From Acanthacorydalis orientalis (taxonomy: Eukaryota; Arthropoda; Insecta; Megaloptera; Corydalidae), in NCBI GenBank assembly GCA_034766995.1, contig CM068313.1:22794012-22858011 (forward strand): DNA of 64,000 bases, given 5' to 3'. The notes under the pieces were generated by a model. That model saw only the letters and a program-made list of their open reading frames with translations. It was not told where the DNA came from and ran no database searches. Shown in pieces: positions 12,471 to 23,043 of this stretch (position 1 is its first letter; every line of letters begins with the position of its first letter). A program made the position numbers and the translations under genes.

Positions 12471-13142
12471 GTTTACATACATACAGAGGCAAAGAGAAAA
12501 TAAGAATATTTGTAATTTGGTGCCTTTGATAGAATTAATATAACCCTAAATATTATTTTTTTATTTCTAAATAGTTACAGAGAAATATTCATTAATTCAT
12601 CTTTACAATTTAGAAACGTGCTTAATTAGTTATTTTCATTTAATCGCATTGTCGACACTGTTATCAAGTTCACAATTTTTATTTGTTGACTATGACATTT
12701 TTTGATATTTTATATTTTTTACTTTTGCTATGTATCACTTTTTTATTACTTAAACTATTTTCTTGGCTATACACAATGGTTTAAAAAATATTTGTCTTTA
12801 ATATTCGTTTATTTTTTAAAAGATTCAATATTTATTATATTAAAAATTGGCATTGATCAAAATATATCAATATATACATTCATAAAAAAGTGAGGTGTCT
12901 ATAGTTGTGCTATAAGGAAATATTTATGTAATATTTTATGGGAATTTTTTAACTAATTAGGGAAGTTATATATAAATATTATGATAGTAATTCTATGGTT
13001 AGGAATATCCTAAACAGTTTGGTTACTAAGTAACAATTAAAAGAGAAATTTAATTAACAACGGGACAATTGATTAATTTTTCAGTTAAATAACATTTAAA
13101 GTATATCAAAGTCCATTCACGTAATTAATTTAACGATACAAA

Positions 13143-13147
<5 letters not shown>

Positions 13148-13182
<35 letters not shown>
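13148..13182. repeat. (TA)n microsatellite
   Basis: About 17 uninterrupted TA units. Confidence 0.92.
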
Positions 13183-13184
<2 letters not shown>

Positions 13185-13542
13185 GTTTATATGAAAATAA
13201 ATTGAATATTTTTTAATTTCTTACATAAATTTAATCATATTTAATGTGAAACTCGTCAACCATATTTACCACAAATATACATAAGTATGATATCATATTA
13301 TACTTATGCAAAGTTATTCTGCTCATGTTATCAAGTGACAATGATGCCTCATCCTGTAAAACTATTTGTCTCATTATAATTTTTTTATATAAATAGGATG
13401 TATTTCGTATATTCTTTTGTCAGTTGACATTTTCTTGTTGCACGGACAATACGTACACCTCAGGTAATATAGTTATATATATTTTTAAAAAAAATTTCAT
13501 TTGAAAACAAAACTAATATTATGTTCATAACGAAATTGTTTG

Positions 13543-13586
<44 letters not shown>
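13543..13586. repeat. (TA)n microsatellite
   Basis: About 22 TA units, 160 bp before a candidate exon. Confidence 0.92.
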
Positions 13587-13590
<4 letters not shown>

Positions 13591-13743
13591 TAATTATTTA
13601 AGAATAATAATTTTAAATTGTTAATTCAAATCTAATTTACATATATATACAAAAATACTCTTAGTGATAGTGTAAATATAAATGCTATTTTACTTTAATT
13701 TCAAATGTAGTACTAATAGATATAATTAATATCTTTATTTCAG

Positions 13744-13835
13744 AAGTGATGGAGGAAACATGCATATCATTAGGATCGCACGCAGGTGCCGATCCATGGA
13801 TATTTGCGTACTTCATTGGACCATATATTATGTGA
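13744..13835 (+). CDS. Candidate terminal coding exon, unknown protein
   Basis: This is one of the better splice contexts in the window. A branch-point-like TACTAAT sits at about 13710-13716, then ATCTTTATTTCAG ends at 13743. The exon reads open in the frame that borrows one base from upstream: Val-Met-Glu-Glu-Thr-Cys, then Gly-Ser-His-Ala-Gly-Ala-Asp-Pro-Trp-Ile-Phe-Ala-Tyr-Phe, ending at TGA (13833-13835). An ATG is in frame at 13749. The Asp-Pro-Trp-Ile-Phe-Ala string loosely resembles the NPxxY region of seven-transmembrane receptors, but 30 residues are too few to assign that. A dispersed repeat preceded by a hairpin begins about 140 bp downstream. Confidence 0.35.
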
Positions 13836-13973
13836 AATTATTGTAAATGTTTTTCGTTTTATGTTGTTTATTCACAAGAACAAAAGTAAAACCCACATTT
13901 AATGTTGGTTTGACATTCGGCAGAATATTTTTTTTTAGAACGAGCATTAAGAAAATGCAACTGAACATGCATG

Positions 13974-14011
13974 TACTCACATAAATAAATAAATGTGTAT
14001 TTATGTGAGTA
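13974..14011. repeat. Hairpin, 14-bp perfect inverted repeat
   Basis: TACTCACATAAATA at 13974-13987 is exactly complementary to 13998-14011, with a 10-nt loop. It lies at the left edge of one copy of a dispersed repeat (14008-14150). Confidence 0.85.
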
Positions 14012-14150
14012 GATGTGAAGGTGAAGATAGGGCTACTGGCGAAACCACACCTTAAAAAAGGGTAACGAGTTGATGTACAATACCACAGAGTATTTTTCTT
14101 TTCTCTTGTAAATACGAATGGTGACTTGGAAATTTGTACAATTTATTAAC
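14008..14150 (+). repeat. Dispersed repeat, copy A
   Basis: About 140 bp is recognisably the same sequence as 17051-17190, at roughly three-quarters identity by eye. Shared blocks include AGATGT-AAGGTGA near the start, GGCGAA-CC-CACCT, GTACAATACC and a final TGGAAATTTGTACAA. The two copies are in the same orientation and 3 kb apart. The sequence is richer in G+C than its surroundings and looks like a transposable element fragment, possibly the 3' part of a retroelement, but the class cannot be named. Confidence 0.65.
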
Positions 14151-14713
14151 TTTTTTATACTTATGAATATGTGATTATTTGAACAAGAAAGTGATATATC
14201 TATTAAAAAACTGATATGTAAATGCCAATTATTGAGGCGAACTTTAATTAATATTGTGAGTGTTAAAATAAATGATAAACAAGAATTTATTTTTAAAAAT
14301 GTTTTAGTATGTTATATATATATATTATTGTACAATTATAAAATTTTATAAATAATGTTATTTAGTGATCTGCATTTATGATTCAAATCATAAGAATTGT
14401 CAAGTAACATTACGTTTTTAATAAGTTAAGAAATATTTAAAATTATAACATAATAAAAATTGTAATTTCAAATGCACACAAGTGTAACCTTAAATTAAGC
14501 TTTACTTTTAAGACATTAATAAAAAAATTCTTGTAAGATTATATAAATAATATACGTTTAATATATAAATAATGTATGTTTATAATTTAATGTATGGTAT
14601 TTTCTATAATAAAACTGGATATTTAAAATAAATTTCCTTAGTACTGCCTTCTACCCTTACCGTTTTCTTAGTACTGCTTTTTATGAAGTAAGCTTAATAA
14701 AAATAAAACGTGG

Positions 14714-14738
14714 ATATATATATATATATATATATATT
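14714..14738. repeat. Short (TA)n microsatellite
   Basis: About 12 TA units. Confidence 0.88.
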
Positions 14739-15439
14739 CCAGATCACACGATAGAGCCAAGAAAGAGAAAGCTAAAGACTTTTTACCATAGGAAGAATAA
14801 TATTGGTTTAGGAGCTTATCACTCACAGAGATAGTAAATACCACACAAGGTATTCCAATTACAAAAGACAAATAATATCAATTATTACTTCATCAGTTAA
14901 TATATATAACATATATATATATATTCTATATATAAGAGTAAAACTATATTTTTTCTTAAAAAAGTACATTTCTATTTTTTTCCGTCTTAAAAGTAGTTAA
15001 ATTGTGAATATCAGTTAAAAAAACAACTTGAATAATTGAAAAAAATGACATATTAAAAATTACATATTATTGTAAAATACTCAATTCAGCACAATTTAAA
15101 TATATAATACAAAATAAATAAAATCAATATAAAGTATACAGTTTTTTTTAAACTACACCATTTAAGAACATAAGAATACAGATTTTACAGTGTTTCTAAA
15201 ATGTACAGACTTAATGAAAAAGAAACGTTATTCTTGTTTAAGCAAATGATAATGAAAAAAAATTTTTTCTTAAAGTTTCAATGAGATCTATTTATAAAGT
15301 TTAAATATCTGTGAAATTAAAATAAATTTAAAACATGAAATATTACTGCTGAATATTATTTTTTAATATATTCTGTTTGTATTTTTTATCATACAATTTG
15401 AATATCATTTCATTGAAAATAACTATTTTTTAATATATT

Positions 15440-15442
<3 letters not shown>

Positions 15443-15472
<30 letters not shown>
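15443..15472. repeat. (TA)n microsatellite
   Basis: About 14 TA units flanked by ATAC steps. Confidence 0.88.
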
Positions 15473-15476
<4 letters not shown>

Positions 15477-16093
15477 ATTTATTCATATTCTTATTTAAAT
15501 AAATATAATTATATCCACTTATAAGTTGTGTATTGTATCGACAAAGTAAAATTCATTTTTTTATCAATAATTGATGCTTTGTAATTCATTTTTAATATTT
15601 ATTATTTTTTTTTACTTTTCTTCATTTTCCATTCTCAATTCTAAAATGTATCCTCGACTTTATCATTTTTTCATAGTTTCCATAATATTTGTTTTTTTTT
15701 GTATAGTTGTGTTTCATTAAAATTCTATCGTATTAAATGTATTAGTTCTTTATCGATTTTTTTCATTGTATGTGAAGTGTATGTTAGTTTAAAATGGTTT
15801 AAAGAGCTATATAAAGCGCATTTAATTAGCTTGTAATATTGAGTGCAGTTTGAAAAGAACAATTTCTATTCATTTCTTCCAGTTCAGATTATTAATTGAA
15901 ACATTTAGTTTGCTTGATGATTTATGCGAAATTGTATCTGTAGAATATTTTTTGGAATACTTACACTGTACATTTCCTTAGAATATATTTTCTGAATGTT
16001 TAATATTATTTGTTAATTACATAACAATTTAAACTAGAATTATCAAAAATATATTATAAAATATAAATTATCATTTTTATCGTTTTTAAATAC

Positions 16094-16096
<3 letters not shown>

Positions 16097-16165
<69 letters not shown>

Positions 16166-16256
16166 CATGCATATATACATGAGGCTATATTTATGATTAG
16201 ATATCGATTTTTATTATACACATATGCATACACACACACACATATATATATATATG
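16097..16256. repeat. Paired (TA)n and (CA)n(TA)n arrays
   Basis: About 37 TA units to 16170 with a TACA tail, then a second block at 16217-16256 with six CA units and eight TA units, separated by 37 bp of other sequence. Confidence 0.88.
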
Positions 16257-16440
16257 ATATAAAAATATGTTTAAATAAATAACTTGTATGTAAATGTTTC
16301 GATTTCTCCGAAAGGAAATTAACAATTTTTTGATAAGATAAAGATGGGTATAAATTGACTGTTTGCAACAGAAAAGGTGTCATTTGTCCCTATGGTAAGT
16401 TACTTAATACAATTAATTTTAATTTTATGTTTTAATATGT

Positions 16441-16564
16441 ACATACATAAATATACATAAATACATATATACATACGTACATACGTACATACGTACATAC
16501 GTACATACGTACATACGTACATACGTACATACGTACATACGTACATACGTACATACATACATAC

Positions 16565-16612
<48 letters not shown>
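16441..16612. repeat. Octamer (GTACATAC)n array joined to (TA)n
   Basis: An array of about eleven near-perfect 8-bp units GTACATAC runs from about 16477 to 16568, flanked on the left by degenerate ATACATA units and on the right by about 22 TA units. GTAC and ACGT are each self-complementary, so every unit can fold. Its minus-strand translation (Tyr-Val-Arg-Met-Tyr-Val-Cys-Thr) is repeat-derived and not a gene. Confidence 0.93.
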
Positions 16613-16615
<3 letters not shown>

Positions 16616-16680
16616 TACAATTCATTTATGCTTTGAACTTTTTTAGATATTGAAGTTTATAATAACGTTTATTCATAAAA

Positions 16681-16848
16681 ATGACTGTCATAATCGCACC
16701 TGCAGAAAATAATAGAGAAACAATGGTAGAGAGTTCGCAAACTAGCGACAACAATCCAAATAAAGTTGTGATCTTAGCCGTCTTAGAAACTGTTGAGCGC
16801 ATCACCTACGTCTATTTTTTTTATCAAGTATTTATTAAAATCTTATGA
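16681..16848 (+). CDS. Candidate small ORF, 55 codons
   Basis: ATG at 16681 opens a frame to TGA at 16846-16848, with stops just upstream in frame. The first 40 residues have balanced composition (Ala, Pro, Glu, Asn, Thr, Ser, Gln, Val) and include an acidic Asn-Arg-Glu-Thr-Met-Val-Glu stretch and a Val-Val-Ile-Leu-Ala-Val-Leu hydrophobic core. The last 15 are Tyr/Phe/Ile-rich, as if the frame runs into intron sequence. It sits between the octamer array and copy B of the dispersed repeat, so it could belong to a transposable element. No family recognised. Confidence 0.2.
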   Translation: MTVIIAPAENNRETMVESSQTSDNNPNKVVILAVLETVERITYVYFFYQVFIKIL

Positions 16849-17019
16849 ATTAATATCTCCAAAAAAATATATTTTAACACACTGTCTATTGCGGATTTGT
16901 CAACTTAAACCGGGGATTGGCGGGAATATTGGGAATATTGGAGGAACTTTGGAGAATATCCGAGGAACACATTTCGCGTTCTTCTTTTTAGTTTGGGACA
17001 ACTGGCCCATCTGTTCATG

Positions 17020-17190
17020 TTTTTTTATTTTACCAAAATAAAAGTATATGGACAGATGTAAAGGTGATAATATAGCTCCCGGCGAACCCGCACCTCAAAA
17101 AATGGGTAATGAGCCATAGTACAATACCGCATTATATTTCGGCTTTATATTGTAAATATAAACGGTGGTTTGGAAATTTGTACAAAATAA
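17020..17190 (+). repeat. Dispersed repeat, copy B, with imperfect hairpin
   Basis: The 17051-17190 part matches copy A at 14008-14150. Immediately before it, CTGTTCATG (from about 17010) pairs imperfectly with CATATGGACAG ending near 17054 around a T/A-rich loop, placing a hairpin where copy A also has one. The preceding sequence (16900-17010, with repeated GGAATATT units) has no counterpart at copy A. Confidence 0.6.
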
Positions 17191-17558
17191 TTTTGTAATG
17201 AACTGAATTGAAATTATTTATTTGGAAATTACGTTTATTTTTAATGTAATTTCGCTAATGACCTTAGTTGTCAACGCACTCCTAATCTCATTGAATGTAA
17301 TTCTGATAGCATAATAAATGAATTTAACAATAATACTGAAAAGAATTTATTTAAATTATTGTTTAAAAAAATATTTATTTCAGATATAATCTAATCATAA
17401 AAATATGTATGATTTAAGTTAGATTTTAATGATGTATTTTAGTTTATGTTGATTAAAATAACCATCAATATATTGATAACTTCAAATATACAAATTTACT
17501 ATTTAAATATGAAAATAATTAGAAATCAATTTTAATTTAAGATAATTTGTTTCTTATA

Positions 17559-17559
<1 letters not shown>

Positions 17560-17648
<89 letters not shown>
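17560..17648. repeat. Long (TA)n microsatellite
   Basis: About 44 uninterrupted TA units. Confidence 0.96.
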
Positions 17649-17651
<3 letters not shown>

Positions 17652-17867
17652 CGTAAAGTAAAACGATTATTTTTTTAGCATTATTATTGAAAAAGGTAAA
17701 TATAATTTTTATTTTCATATTAATCAAAAAATTATTATATGAAATAAAAATAAAATCAGATTTATAATTTATATCAAAAGTGACGTTACATGTGGATTAT
17801 ATTGTAGATAAAACATTTATTTATAATTATTGATTTTGTATCATATTTAGATAAAATAAATACACTT

Positions 17868-17871
<4 letters not shown>

Positions 17872-17904
<33 letters not shown>
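17872..17904. repeat. (TA)n microsatellite
   Basis: About 16 TA units. Confidence 0.9.
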
Positions 17905-17908
<4 letters not shown>

Positions 17909-19459
17909 TTACAAATGTTATTCAATTACTATAGTAAAATTGGTTATTTTTTGTCCATCATGCACGTTTATGTTATTTCGGTAATTATTTCTATTAGGAA
18001 AATATTTTTTCCACCTGTTTACCACACCACATTTTTATATTCTGCAATTTAACTGAATATTTATTGTATTTGTAATAGAATGAAGCATACTATCATGCAA
18101 TTTTTAATAAACTAGTTATTGAATGTAACTAATCAAACAGTTTATATTAGAGTAAATCAATTTTTATATTTTTATATTTTTATAATTAAATTTTATTTAA
18201 TGATTATAATATATTTCAATTTCATGATGTATATTATTAGATTTAGTAAAAATATACTGAATTGAAAAGCTGTCTATAAATAATTTAATATTTAATCCTA
18301 GTTACAAACAACGAAAAAAGGGATCATTATTTATATTTTAATATTGAAATTTTGATTCTGTTTCAAAACTGATGGTTATAAAATACACATCATGTAAATT
18401 ATAAAAAAAATATTAAAAACTATACATAACAAAAAAATATATCAATTTTAAATCGTTACTAATTTTTGTTCAGTAGTCTATCTTTAATTTTATTTTCCTG
18501 GTATTTTTCTATAATCAATATTTTCCATGATTTTCAATCTACATATATATATATATATAAATAAATGTAAGTATAAATGCATCAAACTGAATGGTATACA
18601 ATAATATACTATGACAGAAGAGTAAAGCGCATGTACTTTTTCATTTATTATGACAACAAAACATTTCTGACATAAGTCTACGGTTTTATGTACGAGTGAT
18701 CCATTTTTATATGGAACAAGCTGATTATAAGGTCCTTGAATATAGCAAAGGCTTATTTCTATATGCTTATTATACTCAGAATTTAGATCATATCTACATT
18801 GTAGTACTTAGTTATAATATTGTCTCAGGGAATATTTAATGTTTCGAATATTTTATTTAATAATAAATATTTAATGAGTATTATGTTACAGAATATTATA
18901 AAAGAATATAGGTAAAAAATAATAAATGAAATAATTAAAAGGAAATTCTAAGTCTAAATTAAAAATTTTAATAAAAATATATAATAAAGCTCTGATTAAT
19001 TCTATACTTAAGCTTCAAATGTAATACTAGTTAATAATAGTTGTATTGAAAAAATATTTTTTACAAATTTCACAAATAAAAAATTAAGGCCAGAATTCTA
19101 TGTATGAAAACAACTATCAAAAATAATATATATATAAATAAATTATAATATGTTTAATTTAAAAATATTTGATTGTTAAAATTTCAATTGGAATTTATTA
19201 AGATTATTATAAATATATTAAAAGTAGTTTGTGTCATAATTAATTTAAGAAATTCTATATAAACTTATATATTTTAATAATTTTATGTAAAAAATCTTTT
19301 CAATTTAATACTTTTAATTTTAATAAATTGTTTTGTTTTCTATCAAAAATATTTTTATAATGAAATTATTATTGTTTTAATTGTGCTTGCCGTGAATTTT
19401 AATTTATAATATCTTTTTAACAGTATTATTAACTTTGCTTATGTTACTCTTTTTGCAGG

Positions 19460-19880
19460 AATGTATGCATTTCTTCGGTCAACACTCAAGGTTTGCAGAG
19501 AAATAGTCGAAAAATGATCTCCAGTTAACGGAGCTACGATTATAAACAAGACTTGAAAATAAGACACCAGAAGTGTTTCCGGACGCGATTTCTTACAATA
19601 GCTATCGAAGGTGGTTGCGTTGTGTGTACTATACTAGTAGTATAGAAAAGAACTGGTAGAAATGGTTGGTAGGAGGTTGCGACTCTCATCCCTTTTTAAA
19701 GCGACGACAAGTATATACATTTTTACCGCACTCGAGAGACAAGCGTTCTCACAAGCGACGGATACAATACACTAAATGGAAATACGCCAACTCGTGGAGT
19801 ATGGGTGTCACAGACATGTGGCGGGGTAGTCGAATGGTAAAGAGGGAGTCCGCCAAGCGAAATCTGTAAACGCGAACGTC
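19460..19880 (+). other. Candidate exon or exon-plus-UTR island
   Basis: A clear pyrimidine tract and acceptor (TTACTCTTTTTGCAG, ending at 19459) with a possible TTAACT branch point upstream introduces about 420 bp of mixed, higher-complexity sequence. All three frames from the acceptor stop within 23 codons. The longest gives Asn-Val-Cys-Ile-Ser-Ser-Val-Asn-Thr-Gln-Gly and ends at a TAA near 19529. This fits a terminal exon with a long 3' untranslated part, or a non-coding RNA exon. A separate ATG frame of 37 codons begins near 19660. No family recognised and no polyadenylation signal is obvious at the right edge. Confidence 0.25.
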
Positions 19881-20728
19881 TTCTACTTCTTTTCTCGTAT
19901 ATACATATATTTAGAAGTGGATTTTTTTGTAATCTTGTTTAGAAAATGAAACAGTCTTCTCTCTGTGTCTCTAGACGTATTGAAATTACTTGAGCCTCTA
20001 GGCTTCCTTTTTTGGTTTTCGTTTTACTACATTGGATTTGTTGTTGTTCGGGGGAAAATATGTGCATATCGACATGTAACGATTTTTTACATAATATTCA
20101 TTACATTTTTTTATTGCAAGTTTGAAGAAACACTATGGACAAATTAAACATGTACTGTCGTTAAAATACATGAAATATAAACAATATTTTATTTATAAAC
20201 GTATACAGTAAAGTGATTTACAACAAGTCAACGCCATTAACTACTAGAGAGCTTATTTTTCAAAAAAGTATTCATTATCATCCAAATTAAAAAAAAACTC
20301 GAATTCAAAGTAAATAGTTAATTTTTAACATTTAGTTTCCATATCTATGAATTTACATAATGAAAAGGTGTACTAAATAACACACTGGTATACATTAAAA
20401 TGAATAAAAAATAACAAATATTTCATGAAAACTACATTAAATCATGTTTTTAATATTTTTTTACTACAATTAATATTTGAAAGTTGGGAAGATGATAATA
20501 TAAGATACATAAAAACTGTTAGCATTTACCTTTAAAACGATTTCAAAATATTTATACTTTATTAAAAAAACTAACGGAAAATATCGTGATCGTTTTCTTT
20601 GCACAGTTTTAAAAATATTATAAATTAGTATTGATTAAATATAAAATAATTTATAAAATTCGTTACTTTAATTAAATTTAAATTATGTCCATGCAAGTGT
20701 AAGGTAATAAATACATTATATACATTAT

Positions 20729-20740
<12 letters not shown>

Positions 20741-20784
<44 letters not shown>
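20741..20784. repeat. (TA)n microsatellite
   Basis: About 22 TA units preceded by TACATACATAC. Confidence 0.93.
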
Positions 20785-20786
<2 letters not shown>

Positions 20787-21131
20787 GAAGTGTATGAGTT
20801 AAGTAATAACAAATTTATATATATGGCACATAATGCTTTCTCTATAGCCCATTTATAAATTTATTAGCTACTTTTTGCGCGTAGAAGATACTTTTGAAGA
20901 TTCTACACTTTTATTAACATATATATTACATCGCATTGTAATTTACATATTATTGCTTTGGATATAGAGCAATGCATTTTGCTAACGTTCTAGCAAAAAG
21001 TAATCAGTTAAGTTTTCTTGTGTACTTCTTATCCCATGAAGTATTTATAGCTCAAAATATTAACAGACACGATACGTTTTTACTTTTTATATTACATTAA
21101 AAATGTATTTTAATAAACTCTTTTTTTGTTT

Positions 21132-21137
21132 ACACAT

Positions 21138-21172
<35 letters not shown>
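21132..21172. repeat. Compound (CA)n(TA)n microsatellite
   Basis: About 8 CA units then about 12 TA units. Confidence 0.92.
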
Positions 21173-21708
21173 ATTATTTCGGAAAAAATAGTTTATTAAA
21201 AACAATCAAAATTAGTAATATAATAATTCTTTAAAAAATAATAACTCTGGCATGTATATCCTATGGCGCAGTCTTTCATTTGTAAAAATTTTAGAAATAT
21301 GTATGACATTTAGTATGGAAAGAATAAATTTTGTTTAAAATCAAATTAATTGTGGTTTAATTTAGAACTATTTTGTATTTTTATAAAAATAGATATCTGT
21401 GTGTTTATACCGTATATCACGGGATATAAGGCGATCTACGTATAAGACGAAGTTGACATTTTAAGATAAAATTTATATATTTATTATATATCGGTCGTGT
21501 AAGACGATCCTAAATTAAACACGTCTTTTATATGTTATAATAAAATTTAATGTACAAAATCGAAATTAGAGGAATTACATTTCTTGATATAAAATTTCAA
21601 AAATGAAATTCGGGGAATCTCCTTATTTTGATATACGGTGTATTAAAACATCTAGCACGACTTGTATTTAGAAAGTTGTAGCTATGTATTTTATTTTTTA
21701 AAAAACTT

Positions 21709-21751
21709 ATCTATCTATCTATCCTCTCTCTCTCTATATATATATACATAC

Positions 21752-21784
<33 letters not shown>
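21709..21784. repeat. Compound (CTAT)n(TC)n(TA)n(CATA)n microsatellite
   Basis: Three CTAT units, six TC units, TA, five CATA units and a final TA run, all inside the inverted-repeat element at 21410-22472. Confidence 0.9.
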
Positions 21785-21789
21785 CAAAA

Positions 21790-21802
21790 GAAATTTTATG
21801 GA

Positions 21803-21833
<31 letters not shown>

Positions 21834-21851
21834 AATGTTCCATAAAATTTC
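21790..21851. repeat. 13-bp perfect inverted repeat with TA-rich loop
   Basis: GAAATTTTATGGA at 21790-21802 is exactly complementary to 21839-21851. The 36-nt spacer is almost pure TA and can itself fold, giving a potential long hairpin. Confidence 0.8.
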
Positions 21852-22080
21852 AAAAAATGGACAAAATATTGTACAAAACAGTGAACAAAATATTTGATAA
21901 AATATTGTACTAAAAGTTAAACAACAAGTGTAAAGATTTTGTATTAAATTATTATTAACGATGGCATCCGAAATTACACGAAAAATTATAATATTGGGAT
22001 TATAACAACTACAATGAAATGTGGTACTTTATAAAACAAATAGCGAAATCTACCTCTAAGAGTGATTATATAAACATACT

Positions 22081-22081
22081 A

Positions 22082-22161
<80 letters not shown>
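22081..22161. repeat. Compound (CA)n(TA)n microsatellite
   Basis: About 7 CA units then about 32 TA units, inside the element at 21410-22472. Confidence 0.95.
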
Positions 22162-22163
<2 letters not shown>

Positions 22164-22202
22164 ATAGACAGATATTACGATATTGAGCTAATATATTGAA
22201 TA

Positions 22203-22254
22203 CGAACGAAGCGAGTGGGGGCGTTGCCCCCCGTTTTCGGCGAGCGTAGCGACT
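22203..22254. repeat. GC hairpin flanked by 14-nt direct repeats
   Basis: GGGGGC at 22217-22222 pairs perfectly with GCCCCC at 22226-22231 around a GTT loop. It is flanked by imperfect direct repeats CGAACGAAGCGAGT (22203-22216) and CGAGCGTAGCGACT (22241-22254), identical at 11 of 14 positions. The block is strongly G+C rich in otherwise A+T-rich DNA and lies inside the inverted-repeat element. It may be a protein-binding or folding signal of that element or a nested insertion end. Confidence 0.8.
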
Positions 22255-22479
22255 AGGAGACAGAGTTATCTAGTTATTGAAAATAAATTATTCAATGAAT
22301 TTATGATATATATATAAGTTTAAATTCCTTTTTTTTAAAAAATAAAGATTTTAATTTCTATATAAGCACAATAAATTCTTCGTCTTATTTTAAAGTATCT
22401 GTTTTTTGTATTGGGTGTATATTTGAAGATTTTTTGGAGTTTAAGGGTCACCTAATACGCCGAGATATATGGTAGTTTT

Positions 22480-23030
22480 CCATATTTTATGATGTTTTAA
22501 TAACACTGATTGGACATTATAAAGTGACATTATACATAGCACGGAATGAAAAGAATGCGAGTAACAGCTTCAAATGAGATATGATCTTTCATTTCATTTT
22601 TTGTATTTCCTTTCAGTATGAAACTAAAGTCAAGAAAATGCGACAGGTGATAGTTTTGTTTTGACACTTGTCATCAAGATAATTTATTCTAAACATATTG
22701 ATCTTATTATAGTTATACGGTGTTAAAATTATCAAAATAAATATTTAATCATTTAATCAAGTTGAATATAATCAAAACACAATTTTTTTCTCCATAAAAA
22801 GATATTATTCATACACAAATATATAAAGTGTTAATTTCTAAACTAAGTTTTAATAGAAAATTTAATTTGACAACTAAGTTTTATGAATGTTATTTCAATC
22901 ATAGTTTTCAAAATATTTTTAATGTCCATATATACTTGTTTAATACAATGTATTCTATAATTTTTAATAAAATGAATTACACGTCCAAATATACGACAAA
23001 AGAATTTATATCATTTTTTTTATCACTAGC
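22480..23030. other. A+T-rich non-coding tract
   Basis: Low-complexity DNA between the inverted-repeat element and the island at 23.1 kb. The long frame at 22828-23088 on the plus strand is Phe/Asn/Ile/Lys-rich and is not supported. Confidence 0.6.
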
Positions 23031-23043
23031 TCGATTTAAATCA

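Larger units (their letters stand above)
11640..13740. other. A+T-rich non-coding tract
   Basis: Four microsatellites in low-complexity DNA. The region immediately left of 13744 has features of an intron 3' end. No other gene signal. Confidence 0.6.
14170..16430. other. A+T-rich non-coding tract
   Basis: Microsatellites and low-complexity DNA only. An open frame on the minus strand near 16054-16383 is largely the translation of TA and CA repeats. Confidence 0.65.
17200..19440. other. A+T-rich non-coding tract
   Basis: Three TA arrays and long stretches of plain A+T sequence. Nothing else is seen before the acceptor-like site at 19441-19459. Confidence 0.7.
19900..21400. other. A+T-rich non-coding tract
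   Basis: Two microsatellites. The patch at 20820-21060 is a little more mixed but lacks a usable frame. No gene called. Confidence 0.65.
21410..22472. mobile_element. TIR DNA transposon, probably pogo/Tc1-mariner type
   Basis: The left end CCGTATATCACGGGATATAA and the right end, whose reverse complement begins CCATATATCTCGGCGTATTA, match at 19 of 26 positions. TA is present immediately outside both ends (21408-21409 and 22473-22474), as expected for the Tc1/mariner superfamily. Both ends also share an inner AAGACGAAG block. The 1,063-bp interior has no transposase-like frame, so the element is non-autonomous. It contains several microsatellites, a 13-bp inverted repeat and a GC hairpin island. 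Assignment to the pogo branch is from general resemblance of the terminal sequence and is uncertain. Confidence 0.6.

Noticed and set aside
16054..16383. 109-codon minus-strand frame
   Set aside because: Mostly translation of TA and CA microsatellites.
16425..16625. Minus-strand frame with Tyr-Val-Arg-Met-Tyr-Val-Cys-Thr repeats
   Set aside because: Translation of the octamer and TA arrays, not a repeat protein.
22203..22254. Helitron 3' end (hairpin followed by CTAG)
   Set aside because: The CTAG is over 20 bases from the hairpin and not followed by T, and a TA-flanked inverted-repeat element already encloses the block.
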